Part shown: positions 14,076 to 26,510 of the stretch, one piece after another | How positions within the stretch are numbered: the first letter of the stretch is position 1 | How the letters are laid out: the number at the start of each line of letters is the position of its first letter | Assembly (NCBI GenBank): GCA_038496675.1 | Contig: CM076650.1 | Coordinates: 7,096,882 to 7,160,881 of the forward strand | Length of the DNA: 64,000 nt | Reading direction: 5' to 3' | Source of the DNA: Rachycentron canadum | Lineage: Eukaryota; Chordata; Actinopteri; Carangiformes; Rachycentridae | Translations under genes and position numbers: made by a program | Notes under the pieces: model-generated | The model's input: only the letters and a program-made list of their open reading frames with translations | What the model was told of the DNA's origin: nothing | Database searches by the model: none

Positions 14076-15200
14076 CATCGTCGAACATTCATGCTAATTG
14101 CTCCGATTGCTCTTCCTCACACTGGGAGGGAGATGTTTTTTTACTTTGTGCCACCCAGATACTTCCCACATCACATTTCACCATTAGCTATGAAAAACAA
14201 CTAATCTTTTTTACTGGCACGCAGTCACCAAACGTCAAAACATAACAATGATGTAGTTAAATTAATAGTATAGAAAACACAGAATTTTTCTCTTGATGTC
14301 CAATCAAGAACAATGTACCGAAAGGCTCAACTAGCTTTTCTTTCCTGCCCTGGCTAAAGTGCCACTTCCTGTTTTAGAGCATAATGTGAAAAGACTGCCA
14401 AACACACTGTGAATCGACACAACTTTAATCAGATTTTAGCTGCATTTGATCAACTGGTTTTGATTATCGGACCCGTATTCAAACTGGCAGCTGAAGTGAA
14501 CAACTAGATGGTAAAGAAAGCAAAACAGAGCCAAAACGACAAGTGAATGTTGCCACAAACAAGACTCCAATTAGATAAAGTGATATTATTCTGTGTCTGC
14601 TGAATGTTCAAGACAGCAGTTGTTTGCTAACATCATTATTTCAGGAACTCTGTTTTTTTTTTTTTTTTTGTGTGTGTGTGTTCTTTGTCTGTTGTTTTGG
14701 ATTTTCTCAGCCCTCATAATGATCCAAAATTAAGTAATTAAGTAATTTTGAGAAAATGAGAGGTTACATAGAGAAACTGACAGCGTCAGAATTAAGCAAT
14801 TCTCAATCCCGCCCCGAATGACCTCATCTTTAATATGCTGTTATTTATCAACTAAATATTATCCCTTTTTCACACTCAAAAAAAAAAAAAATGTGTATCT
14901 GTAATCTGACCTGTGTTATGTTCTCAGAGACCATTTTTGTGTGATCACTTCCCCTAAACTTTCCTTATCTACTTTTACTTTAATCAATGAACAGCAAGCA
15001 CAGCAAAACAATCTGGCAGTGAATCAGACACAAGGCTTCTAGTTAAAATTAGAATTTATAAGATATTAGGGCGACTGTGGCAGCAGAGTCAGCAAAGAGG
15101 GTTTTAATAAATGTCCCAAAGCAGCACTGATATCATACATATCCACACACATCTCCCATTTTATCACACTGCAATATTTTCCATAAAATATATAATGATT

Positions 15201-18200
15201 TCTTCATAATACTACATGCCACATGAGTTCACTCTCATATTCTCAGAGAAGCTGAGGCTTAAGACTAGGTCACTGAGCACTGAACAGCATTAACATCTAA
15301 CTTCCTACTGCATAATTCCCTTTTGCTTTTGGACAGCACCCAAAGAATGCTGGAATGAGCCCAAGTGATGTGTGAATGTGTCTTAAAGTGTGACAAAATA
15401 CACTCATTTAGACAATAATCACAGGGAGCATGTTTATGGGTCATTAAAGGAAAGCATACTGTGACGAGGAAATCAAACACACTAAGCCCCTGCTCATTAG
15501 AGGGACACGTAGGACTCAACTAATTACTTTACGAACGTGACAGGCCACGAAGAATGTGTCATAATCTGCCTCTTGAGAATTAGTGTACACCTCTGCACTG
15601 CTAACGGTGACTTGTTTTTAAATCAGAAAGGGACAGTTAAAAAAGCTCTTTCAGAATCACTGGTCTCTCATGACTCTGCAGGTAAAACTAAGTGCAGGAG
15701 TCGCTCCATATAGCCGCAATTTGAGCCGACGTCTTTACACTGGAGCCAGTTATATAAGCATATACTGAGCATTAAGTGATGCAAAACAGAGACAAGGGGA
15801 AATTAAATTGGACTCTAAATTGGCTGCATAATAGAGATCTAATAATGGAAATTTTCATTGGTGATTAGATTGAATTAAATGGATGAGGTAATGATGGGAT
15901 TGATTGTTGGATGATAACATATTACACAACAATAAGTATTAAATACGTGGATGGCTGAGCACACAGAGGAAAGCAGAGTATCATTGGCCGATATTACATT
16001 ATATCCACATACATCTCTCAGTGTAGATGTTGACTGGTAAGTCACATCAAAATGCTTAACAGAAATGCCACGTTTGTTTGATTGTGGCATTTCTGATATG
16101 GTTTCAAATGCTCTGAGGAGGTGAGCCACTGATTTGATTCCCAGCCGGGGCAGACTCTTTCCCACATCTCATTCCCCTTGTCTCTGTCACATTGCTTGTC
16201 CCGCTAAACTGCTCTATTGCATAATAAAGGCACAAAATGAACGTCTCAGGAAATACAACCTCTTCTTTTTCCGTCTCTGAACAACAAAAGATTATCTTAC
16301 TATTATTTATCTCCTGAGAAATTTGCATCCTGATTTCATTCTCTGACAGAGACACGTGCTGCCTAAATCCTGACACCTCTAGGCCTATTCCAAAATTAGT
16401 TGCTATCATCACAACAAGAGACTTGTTCTCCTATTTTTAGACCTGGCGTGGTTTGAACCATGTTACTAATTTGACACAGACAACATGCACCCCTCTAACC
16501 TCAGGATTATTTTTAGCATGTAATGCCCCATCCCTTCTTTGCTTTCTAGTTACTGAAATTGTTATTTTGTGGGCGTGCTGTGTCAGTCTCAGAGATAAAT
16601 CACCATACTGCACCCAGAGACAGTGGTCTGATAAGGCTGAATGGGGCAGTGTTCGCAGAGCTACATCAAATGGCATTCGTGTGTCTGCCAAAATAATCAT
16701 CATTACATGCCATTCAACTGAATCAGCCCATTGGCTCATACAGAGTGACGAAGGTTTCTGATTGAGCAGTTTGCTTGTTAGTCCACCGGGCGAACTGTGC
16801 TCTGTTTTTAGACCTATTAATGACAAAATAACAAAAAGGGACAGAGATAATGGAAGAGGAATTCAAGCGATAATGAGGTCAGTTTGTGTGTTGAATTACA
16901 TCTGAGAAGGACCGACTGAGCCTGCATATTTCTCTGTTTTTCATCAGTTGTCCCGCTTTTACAGTCATACAATCTGACGCATTCACAGCTGGAAGCTGCC
17001 GAGTCCAACCACAGTATTCCACTGTTTGCCACCGAGTAGAAATGGTGGACTAAGTGCTTGAGTCAAGGGCACCTTGAGCGTGGAGGAGAGCGCTTCTTGC
17101 TTCCCCGTTCTGATTCACTCCACTCAACTCAAACTGGGATTCAAACACCCCTCTCATCACCAACCCGCATCACTAACCTCTGAGCCTTTTCCGCCTTGTG
17201 TGTGTGCGTAATCAAATAGCTACTGCTCTACAGTAAGCACTCTACAGTATGCATGTGTTATGCATAGTTCCCCTTGGATGAGCATTAGGTTTTACTTGAT
17301 CTCACTGCCCTAAGCTTCCCATGTGCGTCATCCCGAGCTCCCATCAAGCAGAAAGAAGTTTCACTGTATAATATTGTAAATGATTAAAAATAGCACAGGG
17401 AAGCATGGGAAGGGGGGAGGAGGGTCGCTGGAGTGGGGGGATGGATCTTAAATGGCTGCAAATATGCTCTCTTGTATGTATAAGTATTTATAGACTATGT
17501 GTCTTCCTTTTGAAGTGAAAACACGCTTTCCCCTCTAAAGTGTGTGAGATGGAGAGAAAGACACAAACAGAATGAGCACAAGAAAAAGGAGGCAAGCACG
17601 GGGGGTCACCACAACAAAGAGGACCAGATGCCAGACGCCTGTTCTTGTTAAATCCGACCACATCAGGCTGGTCATTGTTCAACACTTATCAAAAAGAGCA
17701 GGCTTAAAACATTTTGCCCACTTGGCTATTATATTATCTGGGATCCAAAGGCTTTGTGTGATAACCGTCTTATTGCCTGACTGGCTTGATGCAAAGCCCT
17801 ATTGGCAGAATTCCTCTACAGGTATGCGGTCTGACAACATAACATCCTTAGAGAACGGTGGGGGTGTTGGATCAGAGTGATACAAACAGACAGGGCGTCA
17901 TGGAATATGAAGCCCAGAAGGTCAAATTTAAGTGAAAAAGAAAATAAATACATATCCAGTGTGTGGGTGTGTGAGGGTGAGTAAACTTGGGAGGGAGAGA
18001 CGTATAAAGGAGGTGGCAGACTTGAGATGAAGCACAGAAAACTTGGTGAGGGGAATACCAAACACTGAGCCAAATGTAAAGCAGAAACATAAAGAAACAG
18101 ATTGGCGTCTTCGAAACACACCTTATGTCCTTATCACACCATATTCATCATCGTAGAAATCGTCTAGAAGCCGAGGCACTGAGTCAAATGAGCACTTGCT

Positions 18201-21200
18201 GGGTCAATTTTTCTTTGTCAGATGACCCTGGAAAGAGGCCTAAACCCAGCAGGACAATGTGGCACCTGCCAAGACTTGAATAGTCGGGTCACACAGAGAA
18301 AAACAAGACAGCTTTTTGCTGAGCAATTTTCCCATGATTGTCGCTATTAATGTCAGAAAAAAAAAAAAAAAGATAGACCCAGTAGCTCATGGTGGAAGCA
18401 ACAAACTGACATGACCATGGTGATTCAGTGTCTCTCTCTCAAAGTAAAGAAATAAGCATCTGTCTCTTTCACCGTGCGTCTGCTTTGTGTGACAGACTCG
18501 CCCCAGTTGCTGCCTCCTTTTTCTTGTCGTTATCTCCACTATCATGTACTGTTGTGAACCTTTCTCGCTTGCTGTGTCTGAGAGCGAAAGGCAGCGGCAA
18601 ACAAGCCAGACAAGGTTGGCAACGATAACATCATGCACACAATCCCAGCAGCGAAACAAGCCATGCTTATATCTGCTACCTAATTACATACATGTGTGAT
18701 CTAATGATTTGATTTTTTTAAATCCTTATGAGACCAACAAAAACCCCCTGACAGGAAATCTGTGCAAAGTAGATCTGCGAGCCGGGCGCAATTAATGAAA
18801 ATGTACAAAGTCTTCTTACATGTTTCAAGACGTGCGGTGAAAATCAGTGGAGGAGGTGGTTAATGCTGACTGCAAGTTATCAGGTGCAGAGGAGCCCCGG
18901 GGTGCACTAGCAGGCACTTTTTTTCCGTGTCCTGGCTGACAGCAGGGGCATTAACTAATCTATACCTGGGAGTTAAGTGCCTCATGAGTAAAAGAAGGAG
19001 ATCTTTATCCTCTCCCACTCAATGTTCATTTATTCAGCTTGGGTAAACTATGAATTAACTGCAAAGTCATGACCCGCTGGCTGTTGTGGGTCCCCAATTA
19101 GACTGTATTTTTCACCCACTAAGCCCTTTTTTCTTTCAGTTCTTATACTATTAAGCTGCTGCACCATACTGTGCCGCTCCGACGCTTGTCACAGCAATCG
19201 CCAAAGAAACTGACAAACACTGACAAAACAGTGAGCAGCTATGACTCCTGTGCCTTCACGTGTCTATTGGCGAGCAGCAGGAATGATAGGACAATGCCAA
19301 CCAAATAAGGATTTTAATTAAATGTTGCAATGTTTGTATTACCTCTTGCTTTTCTTCAAATATTAACGATCTGTGGGATAAATACTCAAATTAAGAGCTT
19401 ATATTTCAATGATGCGGAACAGCACAAAGTATGTGGCTGCCCTGAGATCGTTTTTGTTTTATAAGGCATATAATCTGTTAATGCCTTGGCAAAGAAACAT
19501 ACAATAGATACAGCGCAGGTCTTCTTATGTCAACCTTAGCACATACTGAGGGCCCCTTTAATAACTCAAGCCTTGAGGCCCACTTGAACATAACTAAATA
19601 CTGTTACGCTTCACTGAAAAACTGAATCTGCCTCATACACAAGGGAGAAACTTTAGAGATCTTTCCCATTCATACTTTATTTACTTTATGAAACAAAAAT
19701 ATTCTGCATATTGCATGAATAATAATTTGTCTGATATGGTTTCTCTAAGTTCAAATACCTTGTCAGGTATCGTCCATTGGAGGTTTAAAGTTTAAAGTTT
19801 CATCAACTCAGATTTAAATTAATATTAAATTTTCATGACACCCAATTTTTTCTTTTCTTTTTTTTCCTGTCCAAAGTTCCCATAATGAATGTGGCATTCA
19901 CAGGACACAGTTATGCTTTTCAGTCAATCTTCTCACACGTCTTCAGGAACGGAATCAAGCTATCAAATCACATTATATACCCAGAGTTTTATGTTCCCAG
20001 TCTATTTCTTGCCTTTTTGTATTCCTATCTACCATGTTAGATAGGTGAGTTACAGTGACCTACGACTCACTACTGTGCCTGAAAGCATCATGTGTTAACA
20101 AGCACGAAGGCTGCTGCTGCTCTGCAAACATGCTGCTCACTCTACACCTCCTGTGTAGAGACAGACTCAGCCTCCCTGTCTAAATGTTGCCTCTCTTTAC
20201 ACTGTGTGAGAGCCACAATAGGTTACTGCAAACTGATCATCTGATTATCGCGGCCAGCACGATGATGATGAGCTAAAGTCTTCCCAAACTGGTTTCATGA
20301 ACCTCACAATGAGTTCAGTGTACTTCAGTGGCCTCCCCGGTCACCTGATCTGAAATCAGTATAACACCTTTGTGACGTGGTAGAACGGGAGATGACAAAT
20401 CTGACAAGTCTACAGGGATAATGTGACGCAATCAAGCGGAGAAGGAGCAGAATCTCAAAGGAAGGTTGAATCAATGCCACAAAGAATCAAGGCTGTTTTG
20501 GGGGGAAAGAAACCACCCCAGTATCCTGTGATGTGACGATCCTAATAAAGTGTCACTGAGTGCAGTGGCAAACTCTGCACCGTGAAAACAAAGTCAAGGA
20601 ATAACACGAAAAGCACACTTCTGAGTGGAGATGATAAAATGTAATATAATATGTTGTTTACTGTCCTTTTCTGAATACAGCACATTTCACAAAGCACAGG
20701 TGTTTTGATCCTGTGGCTCAAGCACCAAAACAACTTTTTAGCCTCAGTTGGCACAGCTCCTGTCCCTTATGATGCTTTCACACGTGCACTGCAACCCTGG
20801 ACTTATCTAGATGAATCAGCTGGACCGGACATTAAACGGACTGCACACTGCCGGCTCCATATAGTACAAAGTCTATGTACTGTCCAGTTGAGCCCATGTG
20901 TTAATTGCGCAGGTCCTTATCTGGAGAATTCACAGCAGGCAATGAGGAAGGAGGATCATTTACACAAAGATGTCAACGAAAATTTTTACCTGGAGAGACA
21001 ACACGATTCAGGAAATTCTATCTGTAAGTCACAGACAACTGCAAACTGCAATTTCTGCAGCGCGCCACCCCCGTCTGAACCGAATGGAGTATTTCCCGTA
21101 GGTGAGATACAGACAGACTCCTGTAGTGTATGAAAGGGAGTTCATATGAGAAAACGACTTCAGTCACTGTTGGGGAAACTGCAGCACTGTGAGCCAAAGC

Positions 21201-24200
21201 GGGCACAGCAGGGTTCACAAAGAGGCAGCCTTGTCATCAGAGGCGAGAACACATGATACAGGCACCCGATATTGATACTGCTGGCAGCAGATACATTATG
21301 CAGTGTAGCTTGACAATGCCTGATGCCTTTTCAACGGCACATGGCTCCTCTGTGTCACTAAACTCATCTTCATCTAGTCTTTACAATGAAAGTTCTTTAA
21401 AGTGGTGTGTAGCCATGCAGGGAACACAGTTTCATAGAGTGGTAAATGCAGCCATTCATGCAGGAGGTGCCGCAGATGGTTCCTAAACACAGCATGAATT
21501 GAGAAAATGATATTGTTGGAGAGCTACACTGGGAATGCCCGAAAAGGGTGGCACAGAAAGGCCAGGTATTATTAAAGTTGATACAAACAAATAAAGACAG
21601 CTTGACACCCACTTTCAACTTAGCAAAGAGACCTTTGAATTTAAATGGAAATCCGCATTCAGATTGACAGGGAGGAGACAGGAGTACATTCTTCAGCGTT
21701 TTAGCTTTGTACCAGCGTGACAAATTTAACCCAAAAAACTTCTCTTCTGTCTCTTTGGCTTAATCCCAGCTTTGGAATTTTGATACAGATACGTGAGGCC
21801 CTGATTAACCCTGGTCTACAGGATTACACTTTCTCACAAAACAAGTCTTATAAATGGCTTTCCTCATGATGAAAATAAAACAGGATGCTGCAAAAGCAAG
21901 GAAACATCTACAGTACAACGTCTACAGAAGGGGATTTGTTTTCTTTTCATAGTCAACTCTTTATTAAGCCACACAGTTCATAGCTAATTTCCGTTTAGAA
22001 TCTCCCAACAAAGCCAGTGGATATTTAAAAAGCTAAAACATGCATTTTAATTGGAGACACATGCAAATACCACTTAATTCTGCATTAATGCCTCAAAATT
22101 TTCATTACCCTGAGAGTAATACCACTGTAGCAGACACTAGAGGTGTACTGAACAATTCGGAGTAACATTTTGCCGACACACAGCCAAGTCATGCCACCCT
22201 GAAAAAGGATAAACTGTGTCACACTTCTATGTGGAGTTGGTTTATTTTGCAGCAGAGACTCTCAGCACACCAAGGTATGAGCACACTGAAGCTTGTTTTT
22301 GTCTTTCGCTTCAAGACAGCGGATGGTACAGTAGGTGAGTCGCTGTTCAAGCTCCCCGTGCTGTTGAACCTGCAAAGTTTTCAGCTTTGAGAGTGATCAG
22401 TGAAAAGAAAAAGGGGGTAGTGTGACACAAATAAGATAGTTCTCACAACATTTGAAATCACTTTATACACAATAACATACAAGATAGAAACAACTCTAGA
22501 TCAAACATCCACGAGAAACTGTCTTGTATCTCAACCAATGCAAAGAAATGCACTGCATATCTATTATCGCACAGAGCTACCAGGTTTAGTTTTCTCCTCT
22601 ATTGTCATCAATGGAAGCTACATGAAATAACCTCACCTAATATTTCATGAGCTCATAAACTGTAGCCGAACAGCAAGTTGTGACGTTTACTTGTTGGAAA
22701 GTTTTTTGGTTTTTTTTTCCTTTCAGCATGGACTTAAAAATTGCTTCATCTAGTCCTACCTACAACAGAACAGGTACATGGAACGTGATTTATTGGTGTT
22801 GAACTGATTCCGTATCCAGCCACGCAGCTCAAGCCGCTCACCGTGTGAAGTTGGCTTCACTCACTCACTGGCCTATTCGAGCACTGACGGAGGGTTAGGC
22901 CATGCGCTGCCTGCAATATGTGACCACCGCGATTGCCAGCTTCTTTAATGAGTATATTTCATGACTCATTATCTAATTCACCCTCTTGTTGTTGGCCTGC
23001 TGTGCAATCTCAAACATCATTTAGCGAATGCCAAGGAAGTTTACGCCCATTTGTTTTTTCCACTGAAAAGATTTGATTTATTTAGTGACAGGAAATTGGA
23101 TTCTTTGAAGATTGGAAAATGTGGCAGTTAAAATCCCACTCCTGAAAGTTCAGACTGTTGCATGGGCCAAGTCAAACCTATGGCTGTGTTTAAAATAATA
23201 ATTGTGGCATCAAATTCCCACTGATAAAGGAAAATGACCAGTCTCAGCCCGCCCACAAAACATTCCAACAGTGACTGAAGTATGAATGGAAAAGTTTTTA
23301 CACCAATCAATATGTCTGCCAATTTGCACATCATTTTCCGATGGCTTTTTGAACAGAAAATTGTTCGAGCCTTCAGTTAGGCATGTACGTCTTAGAATAG
23401 AAATAGAAATTTCAGGAACCACGTCACCAGCCTACGTAGTTTTCATGGAGAGTTTTGCAAAAACACAATTTAGCCGATTCTCCTCCCTTCACTTTATTTT
23501 GATCCTCAGACCTTAGACTTTTCTTGAAGATGCTGGGTTGGGATTCAGCTTGAGGGAAAAGGAAGCTGAATATCCAATGGATGGAATAAATAAAACGGTA
23601 ATTCCAGCTAGAAATGCCCAACCATATACAACATTAGAGGAGATAATGTGAGTTAACTCCACGCTTGATTCAGTTCCTGCTGCTGCTGCTGCATTATGTC
23701 CTCCTTACATGTAATTAGCCATAATTAATGGAAGAACTTCAAAGATACAGTTTCCTAAATATATCTCTCCCCTTGTCTCAATTTTTTTGTTCCACGATTT
23801 AACATGCAATACCACGACTTGCAAAAAGCACACGTTCTGAATTTCTGAGATAAATTCTGTGGAGACAGATGGGGCAAAAGCTGCTCTATGAAAACACTCA
23901 TGTCCAGGGTGACTATTGCAGAGTTGCGTGTGCGCTTCTTTATCAAGTATTGATCATCACAAAGCAATGGTGGCTTGCAGGAATCTCAGTGAGAGGCAAT
24001 TGCATCCTTGGGTATCACTTAGTATTCCTCGCAGGGGATCTCCGCTCTCCATCCACATGATGGGAATCTATTCTGACCCCAACATTTCTGCAGTGAGTGA
24101 AATGGTAATGTCAGGCGTGTATTTAGCAAATCACCCAACTGCAGCCTCCAAATGATGACAGCCATTGTAAGTGTAGCTGCCAGTTAGTGTGCGCAGACCT

Positions 24201-25135
24201 GAGCATGACGGAAGCCTCTTGGGTTTTCACAGCAGCGCCCTGTCCTCTCCTAACTATCAGATCATGAGCCTTTTACCACCTTCACTCAGCGAGATAAACG
24301 CTGCTTTGTCAATCTTATCCAAACTCGGGGGGGTTGGGTTACAATTTAATCCAAAACCCATATCTTAATTGTATCCACGCCCATCAAGTGTGTAGAAAAA
24401 CACACTCGTGGCTCAATGGTCCATCATCGACCCGGTGATAATTTCAAAAATTCTGTTGTCATTATCATTATTAAATAAAATCCCCCGGCTTTGGAGGAGC
24501 ATCGATAGCGGAAAGGCCTGGAGAGCATTAGTCTGAGCGCTGCCGGGATGAGCGCCGGGCTTTCCCCGTGGCTTCAGACTGTCAATAATTACTCTAGTGT
24601 TTCTCTTGGCTTCCACTAACCCTAACCCTGGACCTGCTCAGCCGCCCGCGTACTTGGTGCAGGTCAGTGAAATTACGTCCGCTTCAAAAGTAGGCTACAG
24701 CAAGTGGAGGTCGATTTACTGTCAGCCCCCGTGACGAAGGACGACACAATGAATATATTTCAAGAAAATATATATATGTTGCAGTGTTTATATTACAATA
24801 ATATAAGAGAGGGGGTGACAGAGAAATAGTAGCCGTAATGGGAGGTTGTATTAATATCGCGAGGTCGGATTTAAAATGGAAAAAAAAAAGAAAAAAGAGA
24901 AAAGATGGTCAACCGTTAAAATTACAACAAAACAAAAATAAAATGTTCTCCTTTGAAAATAACGCAGACCCCGAATGAGTGGGTCGAGTGTGTTTAAACA
25001 TTGAAATTGTCACTTAGAAAAAAAAAAAGTGTTTAGGCTTAAGAGTTTTTTGTTTTTGTTTTTGTTTTAATGCAGACGGGGGGGTCCGAGATCGCGCGCG
25101 TCGCCACGCGCACCTCTATCCCCCAATCAACTCAC
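15201..25135 (-). other. mtnr1a: mtnr1a intron 1, proximal part with few obvious repeats
   Basis: About 10 kb of mostly unique-looking sequence directly downstream of exon 1 on the gene strand. I see no coding exon. A chance open frame at 20705-21133 has no recognisable domain. Short poly(A) (18358-18371) and two TAACCC units near 24618-24629 are the only simple-repeat signs noted. AT-rich blocks with TAAT cores occur, for example 22940-23040. Confidence 0.5.
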
Positions 25136-25319
25136 CTGCGTTCCTGAGCTTCTTGTTCCGGTAGACGGAGAAGATGACCAAGAGGTTGCCCAGGATGTCA
25201 ACAACGATGGTGAAGATGAGGAAGCAGCCCAAAGTTGTGGTAACCCACGGCGGGCGGTTCAGGACGGCGTCACTGGGGTCTGGCGAGGAGCTGTTCAGGT
25301 GGGACCCATTTATAACCAT
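25136..25319 (-). CDS. mtnr1a: mtnr1a melatonin receptor type 1A, exon 1 (N-terminus and TM1)
   Basis: Encodes the first 61 residues of a melatonin receptor, a class A GPCR that couples melatonin to Gi at the plasma membrane. The extracellular N-terminus carries NGS (residue 4) and NSS (residue 9) glycosylation sequons. TM1 reads LIFTIVVDILGNLLVIFSVY with the conserved GN pair, followed by RNKKLRNA. The exon ends in phase 1 at the donor GTGAG (25135), the conserved exon 1/2 boundary of melatonin receptors. The start ATG at 25319 has a good context (A at -3, G at +4) and an in-frame TGA at 25331-25329 upstream. Subtype 1A rather than 1B is inferred from the neighbour: fat1 is next to MTNR1A in mammals, whereas FAT3 is next to MTNR1B. 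Exon 2 is outside the window. Confidence 0.93.
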
Positions 25320-25960
25320 TGTATACAGTCACTGAACTTTTTCTCAACTGAGCCAAATTCAACGCGCCGCGACTCCCTAAAGCCTGGATTTCACTGGCGC
25401 CGGTGGTGGCACATTGCAGCCTCCCGCGGCTTTCATCTTCATCCCCTCCAAGCGCGCTTTTCCCCACTTCTTCCTCCTCCTTCTCCTCCTCCGCTTCTTC
25501 TCCTCCTTCTTCTTCTGCTTCGTCCCTCCTGCGTGGACTTGGCCCAGCTGCTGTGGATCAGCTCCGGTAGTCTCCCCTCTCTGGTCGCCTCGGTGTCACT
25601 TGTGCGCCCGTGTGCCATTCACTTTTTGTCGGAAACGCGCGTGTGACATGAAGCCGCAACTTCAAACCTTTTCCCCAGCATGTGATCAAACAGTCCGGAG
25701 AGGAGCGGGTTTTATTTCCAGGGAGAAACACTGCCGCTTGCTGGCCGGAAAGAGGAAGCGCAACTCGACTGCTCGGAAGTGCGTCCTACTTTTCTTCATT
25801 TACTCGTCTCGTGTTCATTCATGGCTTCACGGGCTCCGGCTTTGCTTTATTTCAGCCCATTCATTATTATTTTTGAAGAATCATTCATGTTTTTCTCTGT
25901 TTCAGGAAAAGACTCAATCCTCACCAGCACGTGAACAACCTGCCTTATTTTAACCTGTGG
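25320..25960 (-). promoter_or_regulatory. mtnr1a: mtnr1a 5' UTR and promoter-proximal region
   Basis: Sequence directly upstream of the receptor start codon, with several CpGs (around 25363-25440 and 25590-25650) and a marked CTT/CTCC tract at about 25463-25530, which is a GGA/GAA purine tract on the gene strand. No TATA box in a convincing position was seen. The long open frames here are by-products of the repetitive tract. Extent and transcription start are inferred. Confidence 0.35.
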
Positions 25961-26490
25961 GCTCAGGCGTGTTGGTGATTGAAGGCGATTTGTCTTTAAA
26001 TTACCCAGAAAACACAACTTCTGTCAGCCATTGCCGTCAAGTTGCCATTTGAAATGCTTTTACACAAGATTCAACACTGGATTTATTCTCAGGCGATATT
26101 ATCCCCCCCCTACCCCCCAACACACACACATACACACACACACAAACAAAACAAAACAAAAAAAAACTATGCAGACTTATAATAACAGAAAAAATCCAAC
26201 AATAGTTTTGTGTGAGCATCCATGGAAAGGGATGGTGGATTAGCCATTATGTTATTGTTAGTTAATGATGTTCACAATAAATGGGTCAACCACCCCCCAA
26301 CCCCCCACCCAGCATCCTTTTACACTCGTACAACTTCTGCAGCTTATGCATGAGCTGTCTTGGGAAAATGACAGTTTGTCACAATAAGAGGTGAAACCTC
26401 TAATTTTTATTTTCATTTGCAGATTTGAGGATACTGAAAAATAATAATATTTTATATTAATATATTTTGCAAACAAGATGGCAAAGCTTG

Positions 26491-26510
26491 TCAGTCAGTC
26501 AGTCAGTCAG
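26491..26510. repeat. (TCAG)5 microsatellite
   Basis: Five perfect TCAG units in the intergenic region. Confidence 0.95.

Larger units (their letters stand above)
1..15200 (-). other. mtnr1a: mtnr1a intron 1, distal repeat-rich part (runs off the left edge)
   Basis: No exon of the receptor and no other gene is recognisable. The TM2-TM7 exon, which should be an open block of about 280 codons, is absent on the minus strand. The stretch contains hAT-like, SINE-like and other dispersed fish repeats listed separately, poly(A) runs (2212-2229, 3171-3194) and CA/GT microsatellites (3949-3967, 6958-6987, 8332-8353, 10633-10661, 13231-13312). Assignment to the intron rests on exon 2 lying further left. 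Confidence 0.6.

Noticed and set aside
16437..16826. 129-residue open frame on the minus strand (with a 102-residue frame opposite)
   Set aside because: No family resemblance to melatonin receptor exon 2 or to any other protein I know; probably chance.
20705..21133. 142-residue open frame on the plus strand in mtnr1a intron 1
   Set aside because: No recognisable domain, and composition typical of chance reading of non-coding DNA.
24618..24632. Telomere-like TAACCC repeats
   Set aside because: Only about two units; too short to be an interstitial telomeric site.
1..25115. Search for mtnr1a exon 2 (TM2-TM7)
   Set aside because: No minus-strand block with NIFVVSLAVAD-type or NRYCYICHS-type receptor motifs; it must lie left of the window.
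25414..25953. 179-residue open frame upstream of mtnr1a on the plus strand
   Set aside because: Driven by the CTT/CTCC tract (Leu/Phe runs); no known protein features. It overlaps the presumed mtnr1a promoter.
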